This document shows, in pieces, positions 35,691 through 45,521 of a stretch of 64,000 nucleotides of DNA. The DNA is from Arthrobacter sp. MYb214 (GTDB taxonomy: Bacteria > Actinomycetota > Actinomycetes > Actinomycetales > Micrococcaceae). The notes under the pieces are model-generated. The model did not search any database. It was not told the origin of the DNA and was given only the letters and a program-made list of their open reading frames with translations. Both the position numbers and the translations under genes were made by a program. Each line of letters starts with the position of its first letter. The first letter of the stretch is position 1. The stretch covers positions 1-64,000 of the forward strand of contig NZ_PCPZ01000008.1 of assembly GCF_002979865.1 (NCBI RefSeq), given 5' to 3'.

Positions 35691-36065
35691 TTACCAGTCT
35701 TCTTCGTCGTCGCCATCCGCCTCGGAGATACCGAGTTCCGGCTCATTCTCGAGGTCGAAGTTGTACCAGGCCTCGGTGAAGTCAACCATCGCATCCAACG
35801 CGTCCTGCGCATCGGAATCCAGGGCTTCCAGCGCCTCTGGGCTGTTGAGCACTGCGGTCACCGCGAGGAATGGGTGATTATCGAAGTAATCGGTGGGGGT
35901 GGCCTCCCCATTGAACGTCAAGTTCTCGCTCTGCGCGAATAGGTCGACGTACTGAGCCACTGCCTCGGGCAGACGGCTCAGATTAATGCCAGTCAGGGAC
36001 TCATTGTAGATTTCAGCAGTTGCGTCAGCCCACTGCTCAATGAGCTCTTCGCTCATCTGTGCCAT
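35691..36065 (-). CDS. Small acidic protein, unknown function
   Basis: 124 residues, strongly acidic, ending in an Asp/Glu run (ADGDDEEDW). Helical, with no membrane segment or signal. GAGGTGG lies nine bases before the ATG at 36065; a GTG four codons upstream is possible. It follows the TPR membrane protein gene by 132 bases in the same direction and may belong with it. No family recognised. Confidence 0.65.
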   Translation of the reverse strand: MAQMSEELIEQWADATAEIYNESLTGINLSRLPEAVAQYVDLFAQSENLTFNGEATPTDYFDNHPFLAVTAVLNSPEALEALDSDAQDALDAMVDFTEAWYNFDLENEPELGISEADGDDEEDW

Positions 36066-36197
36066 CAGATTATCCACCTCGTGGTTGGGGTTCTAGTGCT
36101 CACGGGAATCGGTAGCAATTCATCTTATTTCTTCAGCGGGCGCGTGCCAAGACAGAAAGGCCCACGGCGTTGTGATCTTTTCCGCGTAGGTTCCTGC

Positions 36198-37814
36198 TCA
36201 CTGGTTCGGGACGCCGAGGGACGGAATATCGGGCATGTCCGGCAGCGAAGGGATCGAGTATTCACGGGGCTGGGAATCCGGAGTTTCCACATCCTTGAGC
36301 TGATTCAGCAAGTCTTCGTCGAGGACGCTATCCTGGCTTGGATGACGGGGCTCCGGTGGCGAATCCAGCGAACCCTCCACTCCCGATATGAGCAGCCCCA
36401 GCGAAGCAGCTGCGGCAAGCAGTCCGGCGAACAGATGCACTCCGATGAAATACAGGCCGCCGATATTGCCGCGCAGCATGGCCCAGTTCCGGTTTTTGGC
36501 CGAGGAGCTGACAGCCAGCCCGTAGGCGAAGGCATTTTCCTTGAACCCCAGGCGGACTTGGGCTGCCAGCAAGGAGACTCCGGGTACCAGCAGTCCGGCG
36601 GCCACCGATCCGGCTGGCACGGCAGCGATCCTGCTTTCATTGGCCAAGCAAATCCCTAAGAGCACTAGCTGGATGAGCGCCAGGCACGCCCGCTTCCAGA
36701 AGCCAGCCGCGTGCAAGCCGCTGCACCGGACCAGGTACCGGCGTTGCTCGTGGCGGTCGGAGCCCTTTCTTGGCGGGCCAGCATTTTCTTGCAGGATCCA
36801 CAGTGCTCCTAGCTGGCTTGCCAGCACACCGAGCAGCATCACGATGATGCCAGCCACCGGCAGGAAACAGCCCAGGGCCGCTCCGCTCGTGCTCAGGAGC
36901 CAACCAATCCGGTAGGAGCGAATAGCTCGGGGCAGTTTGGGGAAGCGCGCATCAATGTCCTTGGCGTAGCCGGCGGGCAACGACCTGGCCGCCTTCTTGT
37001 TCCACCATCCAAAGAGCCCGGCCACGATGGCAATGGCGGCAATCGCCAGCAGTGCCCCGGTTCCACCAGCCCGCTGCCCCAGGGCGGCGGCAACTGCCAG
37101 CACCGGAGTGAAAAGCCAGAACCGATTAGCGTAGGCAGTTTGCTTCGCAACGAAGGTTTCCGCGTAGTCCTGATGCAGGCCTTCGTTCATCGGATCCATG
37201 GATATCAATCCACGCAGCACATCGCCTTGTTCCCCGACGATTTTTTCGCCATTGCCGATACTTCCGGCCGCCCGCAACAGCCCCTGGTGATTGGGGTCGA
37301 TCTGCAGCCCGGATTGGAGGAATCCGAGAGCCGCCAGGTTGTCATCTTGGGCTTCGGCAGCAATTGCCGCGCCCTGGTAGTAATCGGGGTTCCCCGGCTC
37401 CAGCCGAATCGCGTGCTCGATGGCTTGGCGGGCCAGCACCCTGTCATCGTTGCTCCGAATATCGCTGAGCGTGATCATGCTCAGCCAGTAGTGCCCGTTG
37501 CCGTATTCCGGTTCCGTTTCGATTACCTGCCGGATCGCCAGCAGCGCCTCCTCCCGTCGATGCTGGCGCATCAGGGCGATGGCCAGGCACTCCCCGGCCA
37601 CCGGGTTGGCAGGATCCAGATTCAGCCCGGCTCTGGCAGCGGACTCCGCTTCGGCCCACTGCTTGAGGCTCAAATGGCATGACGAATAGAGGATCCAGAA
37701 GGCAGGGACCTGATGGTGCTCGTTGAGGTTATCCTTCAGCAAGGCAATCGCTTCGGTTTCCCGTCCGATCGCCAGGTGGTGGGTGATCCGGTGATGCAGT
37801 CGCTCGAATTCCAT
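36198..37814 (-). CDS. TPR-repeat membrane protein
   Basis: 538 residues. The N-terminal ~220 residues form TPR helices (EALLAIRQVIETEPEYGNGH, AIRLEPGNPDYYQGAA and AALGFLQSGLQIDPNHQGLL). The C-terminal half has about seven hydrophobic segments (for example residues 235-270, 302-340, 375-415 and 455-480) and ends in a Pro-rich polar tail. It starts 23 bases after the AAA+ gene and must be cotranscribed. The TPR part would face the cytoplasm next to the ATPase. No known family assigned. Confidence 0.75.
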   Translation of the reverse strand: MEFERLHHRITHHLAIGRETEAIALLKDNLNEHHQVPAFWILYSSCHLSLKQWAEAESAARAGLNLDPANPVAGECLAIALMRQHRREEALLAIRQVIETEPEYGNGHYWLSMITLSDIRSNDDRVLARQAIEHAIRLEPGNPDYYQGAAIAAEAQDDNLAALGFLQSGLQIDPNHQGLLRAAGSIGNGEKIVGEQGDVLRGLISMDPMNEGLHQDYAETFVAKQTAYANRFWLFTPVLAVAAALGQRAGGTGALLAIAAIAIVAGLFGWWNKKAARSLPAGYAKDIDARFPKLPRAIRSYRIGWLLSTSGAALGCFLPVAGIIVMLLGVLASQLGALWILQENAGPPRKGSDRHEQRRYLVRCSGLHAAGFWKRACLALIQLVLLGICLANESRIAAVPAGSVAAGLLVPGVSLLAAQVRLGFKENAFAYGLAVSSSAKNRNWAMLRGNIGGLYFIGVHLFAGLLAAAASLGLLISGVEGSLDSPPEPRHPSQDSVLDEDLLNQLKDVETPDSQPREYSIPSLPDMPDIPSLGVPNQ

Positions 37815-37837
37815 GCGGTGTACTCCCCCGGTGCTTT

Positions 37838-39121
37838 CTAGAGCATGTTCTGCGAAACCAGATACTCGGATAAATCATCGTAGCGGCCATGCTGGTTGCT
37901 GAAGCGCACCACATTTCGCGCGGATTCCAGCCACGGGAAAGTCGACGCCTTGATTTCCGCCAGGGCAGTTCTGATATGGCCCATGTCCAAGGGGAGAACC
38001 TCGTTGCGCTCGATGGATTGCATCATTGCCTTCTCGGCGGCAGTGGTGCACACGTGCTCCAGGTCCGCGCCCGAGAATCCGTCGGTCTGTGCCGCAATCC
38101 ATTCCAGGTCGATTCCGGCAATCGGGCGGTTCTTCAGGTGGTACCGCAAGATGGACTCACGTGCCGGCGCGTCCGGCGGAGTCACCAGCAGGGTCCGGTC
38201 CAACCGGCCTGGACGCAGCAGTGCTTCGTCCAGGTCCCATGGGTGGTTGGTAGCCCCCAGAACGTAAAGGCCATCGTTGTTTCCCGCAAGCGAATCCATC
38301 TCGATCAGCAGCTGATTGACCATCTGGCGCATCCACGCGCCCGATCCAGTCAGCGAACCGCGGCGGATGCCGATGGCATCAATCTCATCGATGAAGAGAA
38401 CCGTTGGAGCATTCTTGCGGGCCTGGTCGAAAATCGCCTTGAGCCGCTTTTCCGTTTCACCGATGTAGGAGTCAACCACATCGGTAATGGTGACAGACAT
38501 GAAATTGGCTTTCAGCTCACCGGCCACCGCGCGAGCCAGGAAAGTCTTGCCGCATCCCGGTGGCCCATACAGCAGCAGCCCGCCGCGCAATGATTTGCCA
38601 AAAGCCTTGGCAATTGCGGCGTTGCGCATCGGTGCCAGGAAGGATTCGTGCAGGCGGTCCTTGACCGCCTGCAAGCCACCCACATCATCCAGGGTGACTC
38701 CCGGTCCGGCCGGGTTCTCGATGGGAGCTTCCGGAACATCGGACCCCGCATCTGAATGCAGTGGGACCCGTCCTTCAATAAAGGGCGCCGGCAGCGAACT
38801 GCCGAGTTCCTTGGAACCTGCTTCCCAGTCGTAGCCTGGTGGCGTATCGTTCTGCTGGTTTCCAGCCGGCGCGGCATCCGCTGCGGGTGCGACGGGCGCC
38901 TGCGGGGCCATCGTTGCGGCCATCGACGCGCTGATCGCTCCAAGCATTCCCAGCGCGGACGCGTTCCCCGGATCCTGCTGCAGCACGATGCTGACATGGG
39001 ACAGCGCTTCGGCGGATCGACCGGCACCATCGAGCTGTTCAGCCAGGTGCAATCGCAGGGCATGGTCGTCCGGCGCTGCTTCTACGGCCCGGAGAAGGCT
39101 AGCAATAAGGGCATCGTTCAT
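37838..39121 (-). CDS. AAA+ ATPase with N-terminal TPR-like region
   Basis: 427 residues. A TPR-like stretch (DHALRLHLAEQLDGAGRSAE, ALSHVSIVLQQDPGNASALG) is followed by an Ala/Pro linker and one AAA module of the CDC48/FtsH class: DDVGGL at the entry, Walker A YGPPGCGKT, Walker B VLFIDEIDA, arginine-finger region LLRPGRLDRTLLV, and sensor-2 GFSGADLEHVCTTAAEKAM. It probably remodels a protein partner; the TPR membrane protein encoded downstream is the obvious candidate. Confidence 0.85.
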   Translation of the reverse strand: MNDALIASLLRAVEAAPDDHALRLHLAEQLDGAGRSAEALSHVSIVLQQDPGNASALGMLGAISASMAATMAPQAPVAPAADAAPAGNQQNDTPPGYDWEAGSKELGSSLPAPFIEGRVPLHSDAGSDVPEAPIENPAGPGVTLDDVGGLQAVKDRLHESFLAPMRNAAIAKAFGKSLRGGLLLYGPPGCGKTFLARAVAGELKANFMSVTITDVVDSYIGETEKRLKAIFDQARKNAPTVLFIDEIDAIGIRRGSLTGSGAWMRQMVNQLLIEMDSLAGNNDGLYVLGATNHPWDLDEALLRPGRLDRTLLVTPPDAPARESILRYHLKNRPIAGIDLEWIAAQTDGFSGADLEHVCTTAAEKAMMQSIERNEVLPLDMGHIRTALAEIKASTFPWLESARNVVRFSNQHGRYDDLSEYLVSQNML

Positions 39122-39178
39122 TCTAGGGCCGCTCCACGGTTGAAGGTCTCGGTCTGTTGCCTCTGCTGGTTAAAGCAT

Positions 39179-39211
39179 CCAGCGGGTATCGCTAGAAACG
39201 ACACCCGCTGG
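39179..39211 (-). terminator. Terminator-like hairpin after the ThDP enzyme gene
   Basis: CCAGCGGGT (39179-39187) pairs with ACCCGCTGG (39203-39211), extended by TCG/CGA after one mismatch. It lies between the ThDP-enzyme stop and the AAA+ gene start, both leftward, and separates the two units. Confidence 0.65.
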
Positions 39212-39256
39212 AATTATACGTCGCAGACCCGACTGTTCGCTGAGCGCACCCAGTGC

Positions 39257-40912
39257 CTAGTAGGCCTTGACTCCCTGCTCTACCACCAAATGGATCAACG
39301 CGAATTTCTTGTTTTCGTCAATGGCCTTCAGCGCATTTTCCAGGGCAGCCGGGACATCTGAATCATTCTCGACGCGGACGCCGAACCCGCCGAAGGACTG
39401 CGCCATCAGCGCGAAGTCGGGGTTGGCCAACTGGGTTCCGGAAACCCGTTCCGGGTACTGGCGTTCCTGGTGGGTGCGGATGGTGCCGTACTGCTGGTTG
39501 TCCATGACGATCACCAGCGGGGTGGCGCCGTACTGGGCAGCGGTAGCCAGCTCCTGGCCATTCATCAAGAACTCGCCGTCACCTGCGATGGTCACCACGC
39601 GGCGCCCCGGGTAGTTCAGCGAAGCGGCGACGGCGGAAGGAATCGAGTAGCCCATGGAACCGTTGCGTGCCGAGAGCATCGAAGCGTAGCCGTTGGTTGG
39701 GAAGTAGCGGTGGGCCCAGTTGGTGTGCTCGCCAGCGCCGAAGGTCACCAGGGCGTCTTCGGGCAGGGATCCAACCAGATTAGCCATCATGGTCGCCATC
39801 CTCGCCTGGCCCGCGGAAGGCTGCGCTGGTGGAAGTTCGGCGAACTTCTCCTGCTCGCCGCGCATCCGGGAAGTCCACTCCTTCCAGGATTCCTTGACCG
39901 GCAAATCCATCAGCAGCAGGTCGCGAACGAAGACATCGGGCTTGGCGACAATCTGGTGCGATACCGGGCCGGAACGTCCGCGCAGCGACGGGTCGATGGT
40001 GACCAGGAAGTTCTTCTTGTCCCAGTTCTGGCGGACATTGAAGCCGTCGGTGATGACGTCGCCTGGAACCGTGCCGACGAAGATCAGCAGATCAGTCTCT
40101 TCCAGCAGGTCATAGGTCGGCTTGGGGCGGCCGTAGCCGATCGGGCCAACATAGGATGGCGAGTTGAAAGGCACGGTACCCTCGCAACGCCATTCGGCAG
40201 CGGCTGGCAGGTCGTGTTCCTCGAGCCAACGAGTGAAGTCCGCTGCGCCTTCGTGGGACCAGTCGTTGCCGCCGAAAATGAACAGCGGCTTATCCGCTTC
40301 CTGCAAGGCAGTATTCAGCGCCTTCCAGTCGGTCACGGTCATGCCGCCGGTAGCCACCGGGATTTCCGGATGGACTTCGGCGGAAACTTCGTTGCGGATG
40401 ATGTCTTCTGGCAGGCCGACGACCACCGGGCCCGGGCGTCCGGACATGGCAGCGAACATGGCCTCGGCGACGACTTCGCTGGCGCGATCGGCGTGGTCCA
40501 GGATCATCACGCGCTTGGCGCCGGTGCCGAACCATGCCTTGGGATCGAATTCCTGGAAGGCTTCCTTTTCACGGTGCTCGAACGGGATCAGCCCCACGAA
40601 TAGCACCAGCGGGGTCGAATCCTGCCATGCGGTATGCAGGCCGACGTGGGCGTTGGCAGCTCCCGGGCCACGGGTCACCATGGCAATGCCGGGGCGCTGG
40701 TGCATCTTGCCTTCGGCTTCGGCCATGTAGGTGGCTCCGCCTTCGTGGCGGCAGACCACGGTTTCGATTGGCGAGTTGTGCAGCCCATCAAGGACATCCA
40801 GGTAGCTTTCACCCGGCACCACGTAGGCGCGTTCCACGCCGTGCGCGGCAAGCGTGTCGACAATGACGTGTCCGGCCGACTTCTTTGTCAGGCCCTGACC
40901 ATTTTCACTCAT
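39257..40912 (-). CDS. Thiamine diphosphate-dependent enzyme (acetolactate synthase-like)
   Basis: 551 residues in the three-domain order of the pyruvate-decarboxylase superfamily. The N-terminal catalytic glutamate is in VCRHEGGATYMAEAEG, the central domain follows, and the C-terminal ThDP/Mg motif is GDGEFLMNGQELATAAQYGA ending in DNQQYG. The closest overall pattern is a large subunit of acetolactate synthase, but no small regulatory subunit gene is nearby, so it may be a catabolic relative. It is divergent from a sodium:solute symporter, which could supply its substrate. Confidence 0.83.
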   Translation of the reverse strand: MSENGQGLTKKSAGHVIVDTLAAHGVERAYVVPGESYLDVLDGLHNSPIETVVCRHEGGATYMAEAEGKMHQRPGIAMVTRGPGAANAHVGLHTAWQDSTPLVLFVGLIPFEHREKEAFQEFDPKAWFGTGAKRVMILDHADRASEVVAEAMFAAMSGRPGPVVVGLPEDIIRNEVSAEVHPEIPVATGGMTVTDWKALNTALQEADKPLFIFGGNDWSHEGAADFTRWLEEHDLPAAAEWRCEGTVPFNSPSYVGPIGYGRPKPTYDLLEETDLLIFVGTVPGDVITDGFNVRQNWDKKNFLVTIDPSLRGRSGPVSHQIVAKPDVFVRDLLLMDLPVKESWKEWTSRMRGEQEKFAELPPAQPSAGQARMATMMANLVGSLPEDALVTFGAGEHTNWAHRYFPTNGYASMLSARNGSMGYSIPSAVAASLNYPGRRVVTIAGDGEFLMNGQELATAAQYGATPLVIVMDNQQYGTIRTHQERQYPERVSGTQLANPDFALMAQSFGGFGVRVENDSDVPAALENALKAIDENKKFALIHLVVEQGVKAY

Positions 40913-41280
40913 CTTCTAGGCGTCTTTCTGGTTTCGAGAAATCGTCTGACGCAACGGCGGAGAAAACGGCCCTGCTGGCCAATGATGCAACGCTGCGTCA
41001 ACGTGAAACAGTACTAAACAAGCTGCGATTGCACACATTGCCGATCGAATGCTACGCATATGTGACACGATGCCGTATGTGAATCATATTTGAGTGCAAA
41101 ATGTCTAGAAAGTTTCACTGAATGGAACGGTTTGCTTCGTCACATTGCGGCTGGCCAGAGCAGTGCGGTGGGCAATGTTCGCGATTTCCGTTGATCGGCA
41201 GCGTCAGCGCTAGTAGCCTGTGATGCAACAAAAGTTTACTTAAGGTAAGCGCTGCTTTTATCCGGACATCGAGGTTCTCC
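40913..41280. other. Divergent promoter region
   Basis: 368 bases between the ThDP enzyme gene and the symporter gene, AT-richer than either. No gene seen. TTACTTAAGGTAA at 41236-41248 contains the short inverted repeat TTAC/GTAA and might be a regulator site near the symporter start; weak. Confidence 0.5.
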
Positions 41281-42810
41281 ATGGAATTCATCAACGGCGC
41301 GATTGTCGCCGCCTACCTGGCCGCAATGCTGGCCTTTGGCTGGTGGGGCAAATCCCGCACCAAGAACAGCAGCGACTATCTGGTGGCCGGCCGGCGCCTG
41401 GGCCCCTTCCTCTACACCGGAACCATGGCGGCGGTGGTGCTCGGCGGAGCCTCGACCGTGGGCGGCGTTGGCCTGGGCTACAAGCACGGGATCTCCGGCA
41501 TGTGGCTCGTGGTGGCTATTGGCGCAGGCGTGATCCTGCTGTCGCTGGCTTTCGCCCCGACGCTGCAGAAGCTCAAGGTCTTCACCGTTTCGCAGATGCT
41601 GACCCTGCGCTACGGCAGCGCGGCGGCAACCAATACCTCCGGCATCGTCATGCTGGCCTACACGCTGATGCTCTGCGCCACCTCAACCAGCGCCTACGCC
41701 ACCATTTTCGTGGTGCTCTTCGGCTGGGAGAAATGGATGGCCATCGCCATCGGCGGCGCCATCGTAGTCATCTACTCCACTATCGGCGGCATGTGGTCCA
41801 TCACCCTGGCCGACCAGGTGCAGTTCGTCATCAAGACCGTCGGCATCTTCGCCCTGATGCTGCCATTCTCCATGAATGCCGCAGGCGGCATGGATGGCAT
41901 CCGCGAGCGCGTGGGCGCCGAATTCTTCAGCTTCACCGGCATGGGGCTGCAGTCGATCATCACCTACTTCGTGGTCTACACCTTGGGCTTGCTGATCGGC
42001 CAGGATATCTGGCAGCGCGTTTTCACCGCCAAAACCCCGAAGGTCGCCCGCTGGGGCGGGATGACCGCCGGCATCTACTGCATCTTCTACGGTGCTGCCG
42101 GCGCACTGATTGGCATGGCCGCGAAGGTGGCGCTGCCGAACATCGCCGGCGCGGCGGATAACAAGGACGTGGTTTATGCCGAGGTCGCCACTCAGTTGCT
42201 GCCCGTTGCGGTGGGCGGATTGGTCATGGCCGCGGCCGTGGCCGCGATGATGTCCACCGCCTCCGGTGCGCTGATCGCCGCCGCCACCGTGGCCCGCACC
42301 GACGTCACCCCATTTGTCGCCAGCTGGTTCGGCAAGCACTTGGAAGTGAATACCGATGAGAACCCGGAGCATGACGTGCGCGCAAACCGCATCTGGGTCA
42401 TGGCCTTGGGCGTCGTGACGGTCGCGCTGGCGATCTTGGTGGATGACGTGGTCGCAGCATTGACCATTGCCTATGACATCCTGGTGGGCGGATTGCTGGT
42501 GGCAATCATCGGCGGCCTGCTGTGGAAGCGCGGCAACGGCCTTGGCGCTACGGCCTCCATGGCTGCCGGATCGATAGCTACTTTGGGCACCATGATCATC
42601 TTGGAGATCCAGGCCGAGAACAAGTTCGACGGCGTCTATGCCAATGAGCCGATCTACTATGGCCTGATCGCTTCGGCAGCAGCGTTCATTGCTGTTTCGC
42701 TATTGACCAAGTCGACGGACCGACAGGTGATTGAGCACTGGAACCTGCGGGTTGCGGGCAAGATCCAGGACGCTCCGATCAATGCCACGGCACAAGAGCC
42801 TACGCTCTAG
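41281..42810 (+). CDS. Sodium:solute symporter family protein
   Basis: A 509-residue membrane transporter with about 13 helices. The N-terminal SSDYLVAGRRLGPFLYTGTM, GGASTVGGVGLGYKHGISGM and 'SAYATIFVVLFGWEKW' fit the SSS family (PutP/PanF/actP type). Sodium-linked uptake of an organic acid or amino acid is expected; the substrate is not determined. It is divergent from the ThDP enzyme gene and may be functionally linked to it. Confidence 0.88.
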   Translation: MEFINGAIVAAYLAAMLAFGWWGKSRTKNSSDYLVAGRRLGPFLYTGTMAAVVLGGASTVGGVGLGYKHGISGMWLVVAIGAGVILLSLAFAPTLQKLKVFTVSQMLTLRYGSAAATNTSGIVMLAYTLMLCATSTSAYATIFVVLFGWEKWMAIAIGGAIVVIYSTIGGMWSITLADQVQFVIKTVGIFALMLPFSMNAAGGMDGIRERVGAEFFSFTGMGLQSIITYFVVYTLGLLIGQDIWQRVFTAKTPKVARWGGMTAGIYCIFYGAAGALIGMAAKVALPNIAGAADNKDVVYAEVATQLLPVAVGGLVMAAAVAAMMSTASGALIAAATVARTDVTPFVASWFGKHLEVNTDENPEHDVRANRIWVMALGVVTVALAILVDDVVAALTIAYDILVGGLLVAIIGGLLWKRGNGLGATASMAAGSIATLGTMIILEIQAENKFDGVYANEPIYYGLIASAAAFIAVSLLTKSTDRQVIEHWNLRVAGKIQDAPINATAQEPTL

Positions 42811-43884
42811 TCCGCCAGGAATACCGAGTCGAGCAGATAGATTCGAGCCCTGTGCCCAGCGGTGAAAACCGCTGGGCACAGGGCTCGTTTGGTTCATCGA
42901 GCTTCCGTTCTTGGAACCGGCGCCCCATTTTGCCGCTGGCGCTTCCCACGAGGATAGGGCATCCAAAAGTGCTTCCGGTTCGCTGGCGACCACCAATGAG
43001 TCACGGAACTTCGGGGCCAGGAAACCCTGATCCGTCATGTGATCCAGCATGCTCAGCAGCGGCTGCCAGAATCCGTCGACGTCCAGGAGTGCTACCGGTT
43101 TTGCGTGGATTCCAAGCTGTTGCCAAGTCCATACTTCAAAGAGCTCTTCCAACGTTCCGGCGCCACCAGGCAGGGCGACAAAACCATCAGCCAGTTCTGA
43201 CATGCGGTGCTTGCGAGCATGCATGTCGGGCACAACTTCCAAGCTCGTTAATCCTGGATGCGCCAGTTCACCATCAACCAGGACCTGCGGCATAACTCCG
43301 AAAACGTCTCCACCGGCCGCTCGGGCAGCATCAGCAATTGATCCCATCAGGCCTACCCGTCCGCCGCCGTAGACGATGGCTCGACCCGAGGCAGCAACAG
43401 TGCGCGCGAAGTTTTCTGCCGCCTGCTCATAAATAGGTGAATTGCCCGAAGCGGAGCCGGTGAAAACTGCCAGCCTTCGAATCTTTCGGTGCTGGGCGGC
43501 CAAGACTGGGAAGACCACGTCTTTGAGCAAAGGAGCGAGCTCGTCCAGTTCCGCTAATGGGTCAATCCACCGCAGCTGTTCAATTTCGGCCAGAGGTTCA
43601 GCAATCGGTACCAACGGATGTTCAAATACGGTGGCTTGAACGCTATGCCCTTCTTCGTTAGCCGCCGGGGCCGTGAAGGTTCCAATGAGACGCAGCAATG
43701 CTGAATCCAAGCTCACTCCCAGCTCTTCGCTCACTTCTCGCATCGCTGCATCAATAGCCGCTTCCCCTGGCTCTGGCTTGCCACCAGGGAACATGAATGA
43801 TGCCGTACCCCGTTTGCGGACTGTCAGAACCTGCCCCGCATCGTTTCTGAAAATGACGGCGCTGACAATAATCTGTTCTGGCAT
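42700..43884 (-). CDS. Nudix hydrolase-LOG family fusion protein
   Basis: 394 codons. The N-terminal ~135 residues form a Nudix domain with the full box GGKPEPGE...REVSEELGV. The rest (about 140-335) is a LOG-type phosphoribohydrolase (TIGR00730): AVFTGSASGNSP, VYGGGRVGLMG, MHARKHRM, and the catalytic LPGGAGTLEELFEVWTW. LOG enzymes cut nucleoside 5'-monophosphates to free base plus ribose 5-phosphate; with the Nudix part it could clean up a modified nucleotide. AAGGA precedes the ATG at 43884. The final ~60 codons run through the terminator at 42844-42887 and antisense into the symporter gene; a TGA in another frame at 42896-42894 is the more likely original stop. Confidence 0.85.
   Translation of the reverse strand: MPEQIIVSAVIFRNDAGQVLTVRKRGTASFMFPGGKPEPGEAAIDAAMREVSEELGVSLDSALLRLIGTFTAPAANEEGHSVQATVFEHPLVPIAEPLAEIEQLRWIDPLAELDELAPLLKDVVFPVLAAQHRKIRRLAVFTGSASGNSPIYEQAAENFARTVAASGRAIVYGGGRVGLMGSIADAARAAGGDVFGVMPQVLVDGELAHPGLTSLEVVPDMHARKHRMSELADGFVALPGGAGTLEELFEVWTWQQLGIHAKPVALLDVDGFWQPLLSMLDHMTDQGFLAPKFRDSLVVASEPEALLDALSSWEAPAAKWGAGSKNGSSMNQTSPVPSGFHRWAQGSNLSARLGIPGGLERRLLCRGIDRSVLDLARNPQVPVLNHLSVRRLGQ
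42844..42887. terminator. Bidirectional terminator with a perfect 20-bp stem and GAAA loop
   Basis: Arm 42844-42863 is the exact complement of 42868-42887, closed by GAAA. It lies just past the symporter stop and inside the 3' end of the convergent Nudix-LOG open frame. Confidence 0.88.
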
Positions 43885-44022
43885 TCGAGTTCCTTCTTGG
43901 TACATCCGCATACTGGTTGCGCCTGTTCGGCACAACCGGCAGGCACCATTCAATCCTAGAGTTTCATCTGGGTGTGACTGGATCTCGTGGCCAACATGCT
44001 TTGGCGCTACGCAAACGAAAAA

Positions 44023-44062
44023 GAGCCGCCGCAGTTCATCAGCTGATGAACTGCGGCGGCTC
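44023..44062. terminator. Terminator of purA, perfect 40-base palindrome
   Basis: GAGCCGCCGCAGTTCATCAG (44023-44042) is followed directly by its exact complement (44043-44062). On the minus strand it is followed by TTTTTCG, making it a standard intrinsic terminator for purA. Confidence 0.93.
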
Positions 44063-44076
44063 CTTGGCTACAGGAA

Positions 44077-45366
44077 CTAGTCCTGGATCAGATCGTGGCG
44101 CACGATGGTCTGATCGCGGTCCGGTCCCACGCCGATGGCGGAGATGCGGGTGCCGGAGATCTTCTCCAGGGCCAGGATGTAGTTGCGGGCGTTCTCCGGA
44201 AGCTCTTCCATGCTCTGCGCACCCGAGATGTCCTCGGTCCAGCCCGGGAAGTACTCGAAGATCGGCTTCGCGTGGTGGAAGTCGGTCTGCGTCATCGGCA
44301 TTTCGTCGTGGCGCACACCGTCAACGTCATAGGCCACGCACACCGGGATCTGCTCAATGTTGGTGAGCACATCCAGCTTGGTGACGAAGTAGTCGGTGAA
44401 GCCGTTCACGCGCGAAGCGTGGCGAGCCAGCACGGCGTCGTACCAACCGCAACGACGCGGGCGTCCGGTGTTCACGCCGAATTCGCCACCGGTCTTCTGC
44501 AGGTAGAGGCCCATGTCGTCGAACAGCTCGGTAGGGAACGGACCAGCACCCACGCGGGTGGTGTAGGCCTTGATGATGCCGATGGAGCGGGTGATGCGGG
44601 TCGGGCCGATGCCCGAACCCACGGACGCGCCACCAGCAGTCGGGTTGGAGGAGGTCACGAATGGGTAGGTACCGTGGTCCACGTCCAGGAAGGTGGCCTG
44701 GCCGCCTTCCATCAGCACGACCTTGTCCTCGTCCAGAGCCTTGTTCAGCTCGTAGGTGGAGTCGATGACCAGCGGGCGCAGGCGCTCGGCGTAGGAGAGG
44801 AAGTACGAGACGATTTCCTCGACCTCGACGCTGCGGCGGTTGTAGATCTTGACCAGCAGCTCGTTCTTCTGGCGCAGTGCGCCTTCGACCTTCTGGCGCA
44901 GGATGGACTCGTCGAAGACGTCCTGCACGCGGATGCCCAGGCGTCCGACCTTGTCCATGTAGGCGGGGCCGATGCCGCGGCCGGTGGTGCCGATGGCCCG
45001 CTTGCCCAGGAAGCGTTCGGTGACCTTGTCCATGGTCTGGTGGTACGGGGCCACCAGGTGGGCGTTGGCCGAAACGCGCAGCTTCGAGGTGTCGGCGCCG
45101 CGCGATTCCAGGCCGTCGATTTCTTCGAAGAGGGCTTCAAGATTCACCACGCAGCCATTGCCGATAATCGGAGTGGCGTTCGGGGAAAGGATACCGGCAG
45201 GAAGGAGCTTGAGCTCGTACTTCTCGCCGCCTACGACCACGGTGTGCCCGGCGTTGTTGCCGCCGTTTGGCTTCACTACATAGTCGACCTTGCCACCGAG
45301 CAGGTCGGTAGCCTTTCCTTTGCCTTCATCGCCCCATTGGGCTCCGACGATCACGATTGCTGGCAT
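44077..45366 (-). CDS. purA: Adenylosuccinate synthetase
   Basis: 429 residues, standard length. It joins IMP and aspartate using GTP, the first step from IMP to AMP. The signature WGDEGKGK is at residues 11-18, the second signature [16 protein letters not shown] near 135, and GTPase-like [10 protein letters not shown] near 295. Monocistronic and convergent with the Nudix-LOG gene behind a strong terminator. Confidence 0.97.
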   Translation of the reverse strand: MPAIVIVGAQWGDEGKGKATDLLGGKVDYVVKPNGGNNAGHTVVVGGEKYELKLLPAGILSPNATPIIGNGCVVNLEALFEEIDGLESRGADTSKLRVSANAHLVAPYHQTMDKVTERFLGKRAIGTTGRGIGPAYMDKVGRLGIRVQDVFDESILRQKVEGALRQKNELLVKIYNRRSVEVEEIVSYFLSYAERLRPLVIDSTYELNKALDEDKVVLMEGGQATFLDVDHGTYPFVTSSNPTAGGASVGSGIGPTRITRSIGIIKAYTTRVGAGPFPTELFDDMGLYLQKTGGEFGVNTGRPRRCGWYDAVLARHASRVNGFTDYFVTKLDVLTNIEQIPVCVAYDVDGVRHDEMPMTQTDFHHAKPIFEYFPGWTEDISGAQSMEELPENARNYILALEKISGTRISAIGVGPDRDQTIVRHDLIQD

Positions 45367-45521
45367 GGGATCCTCCCCCTTGCTTAAAGCAGCGGTTGCG
45401 GCGTGCTTAGCGCCGTCCCGGCACGGTGCCGGACAAAAAATATGCCCCTGTCCTGCTCACTGAAACCTGAAGGTCCGTTGCAAGAGTTAGGGGCTCTTAC
45501 GACCAAAGTTTACCGAAACGA

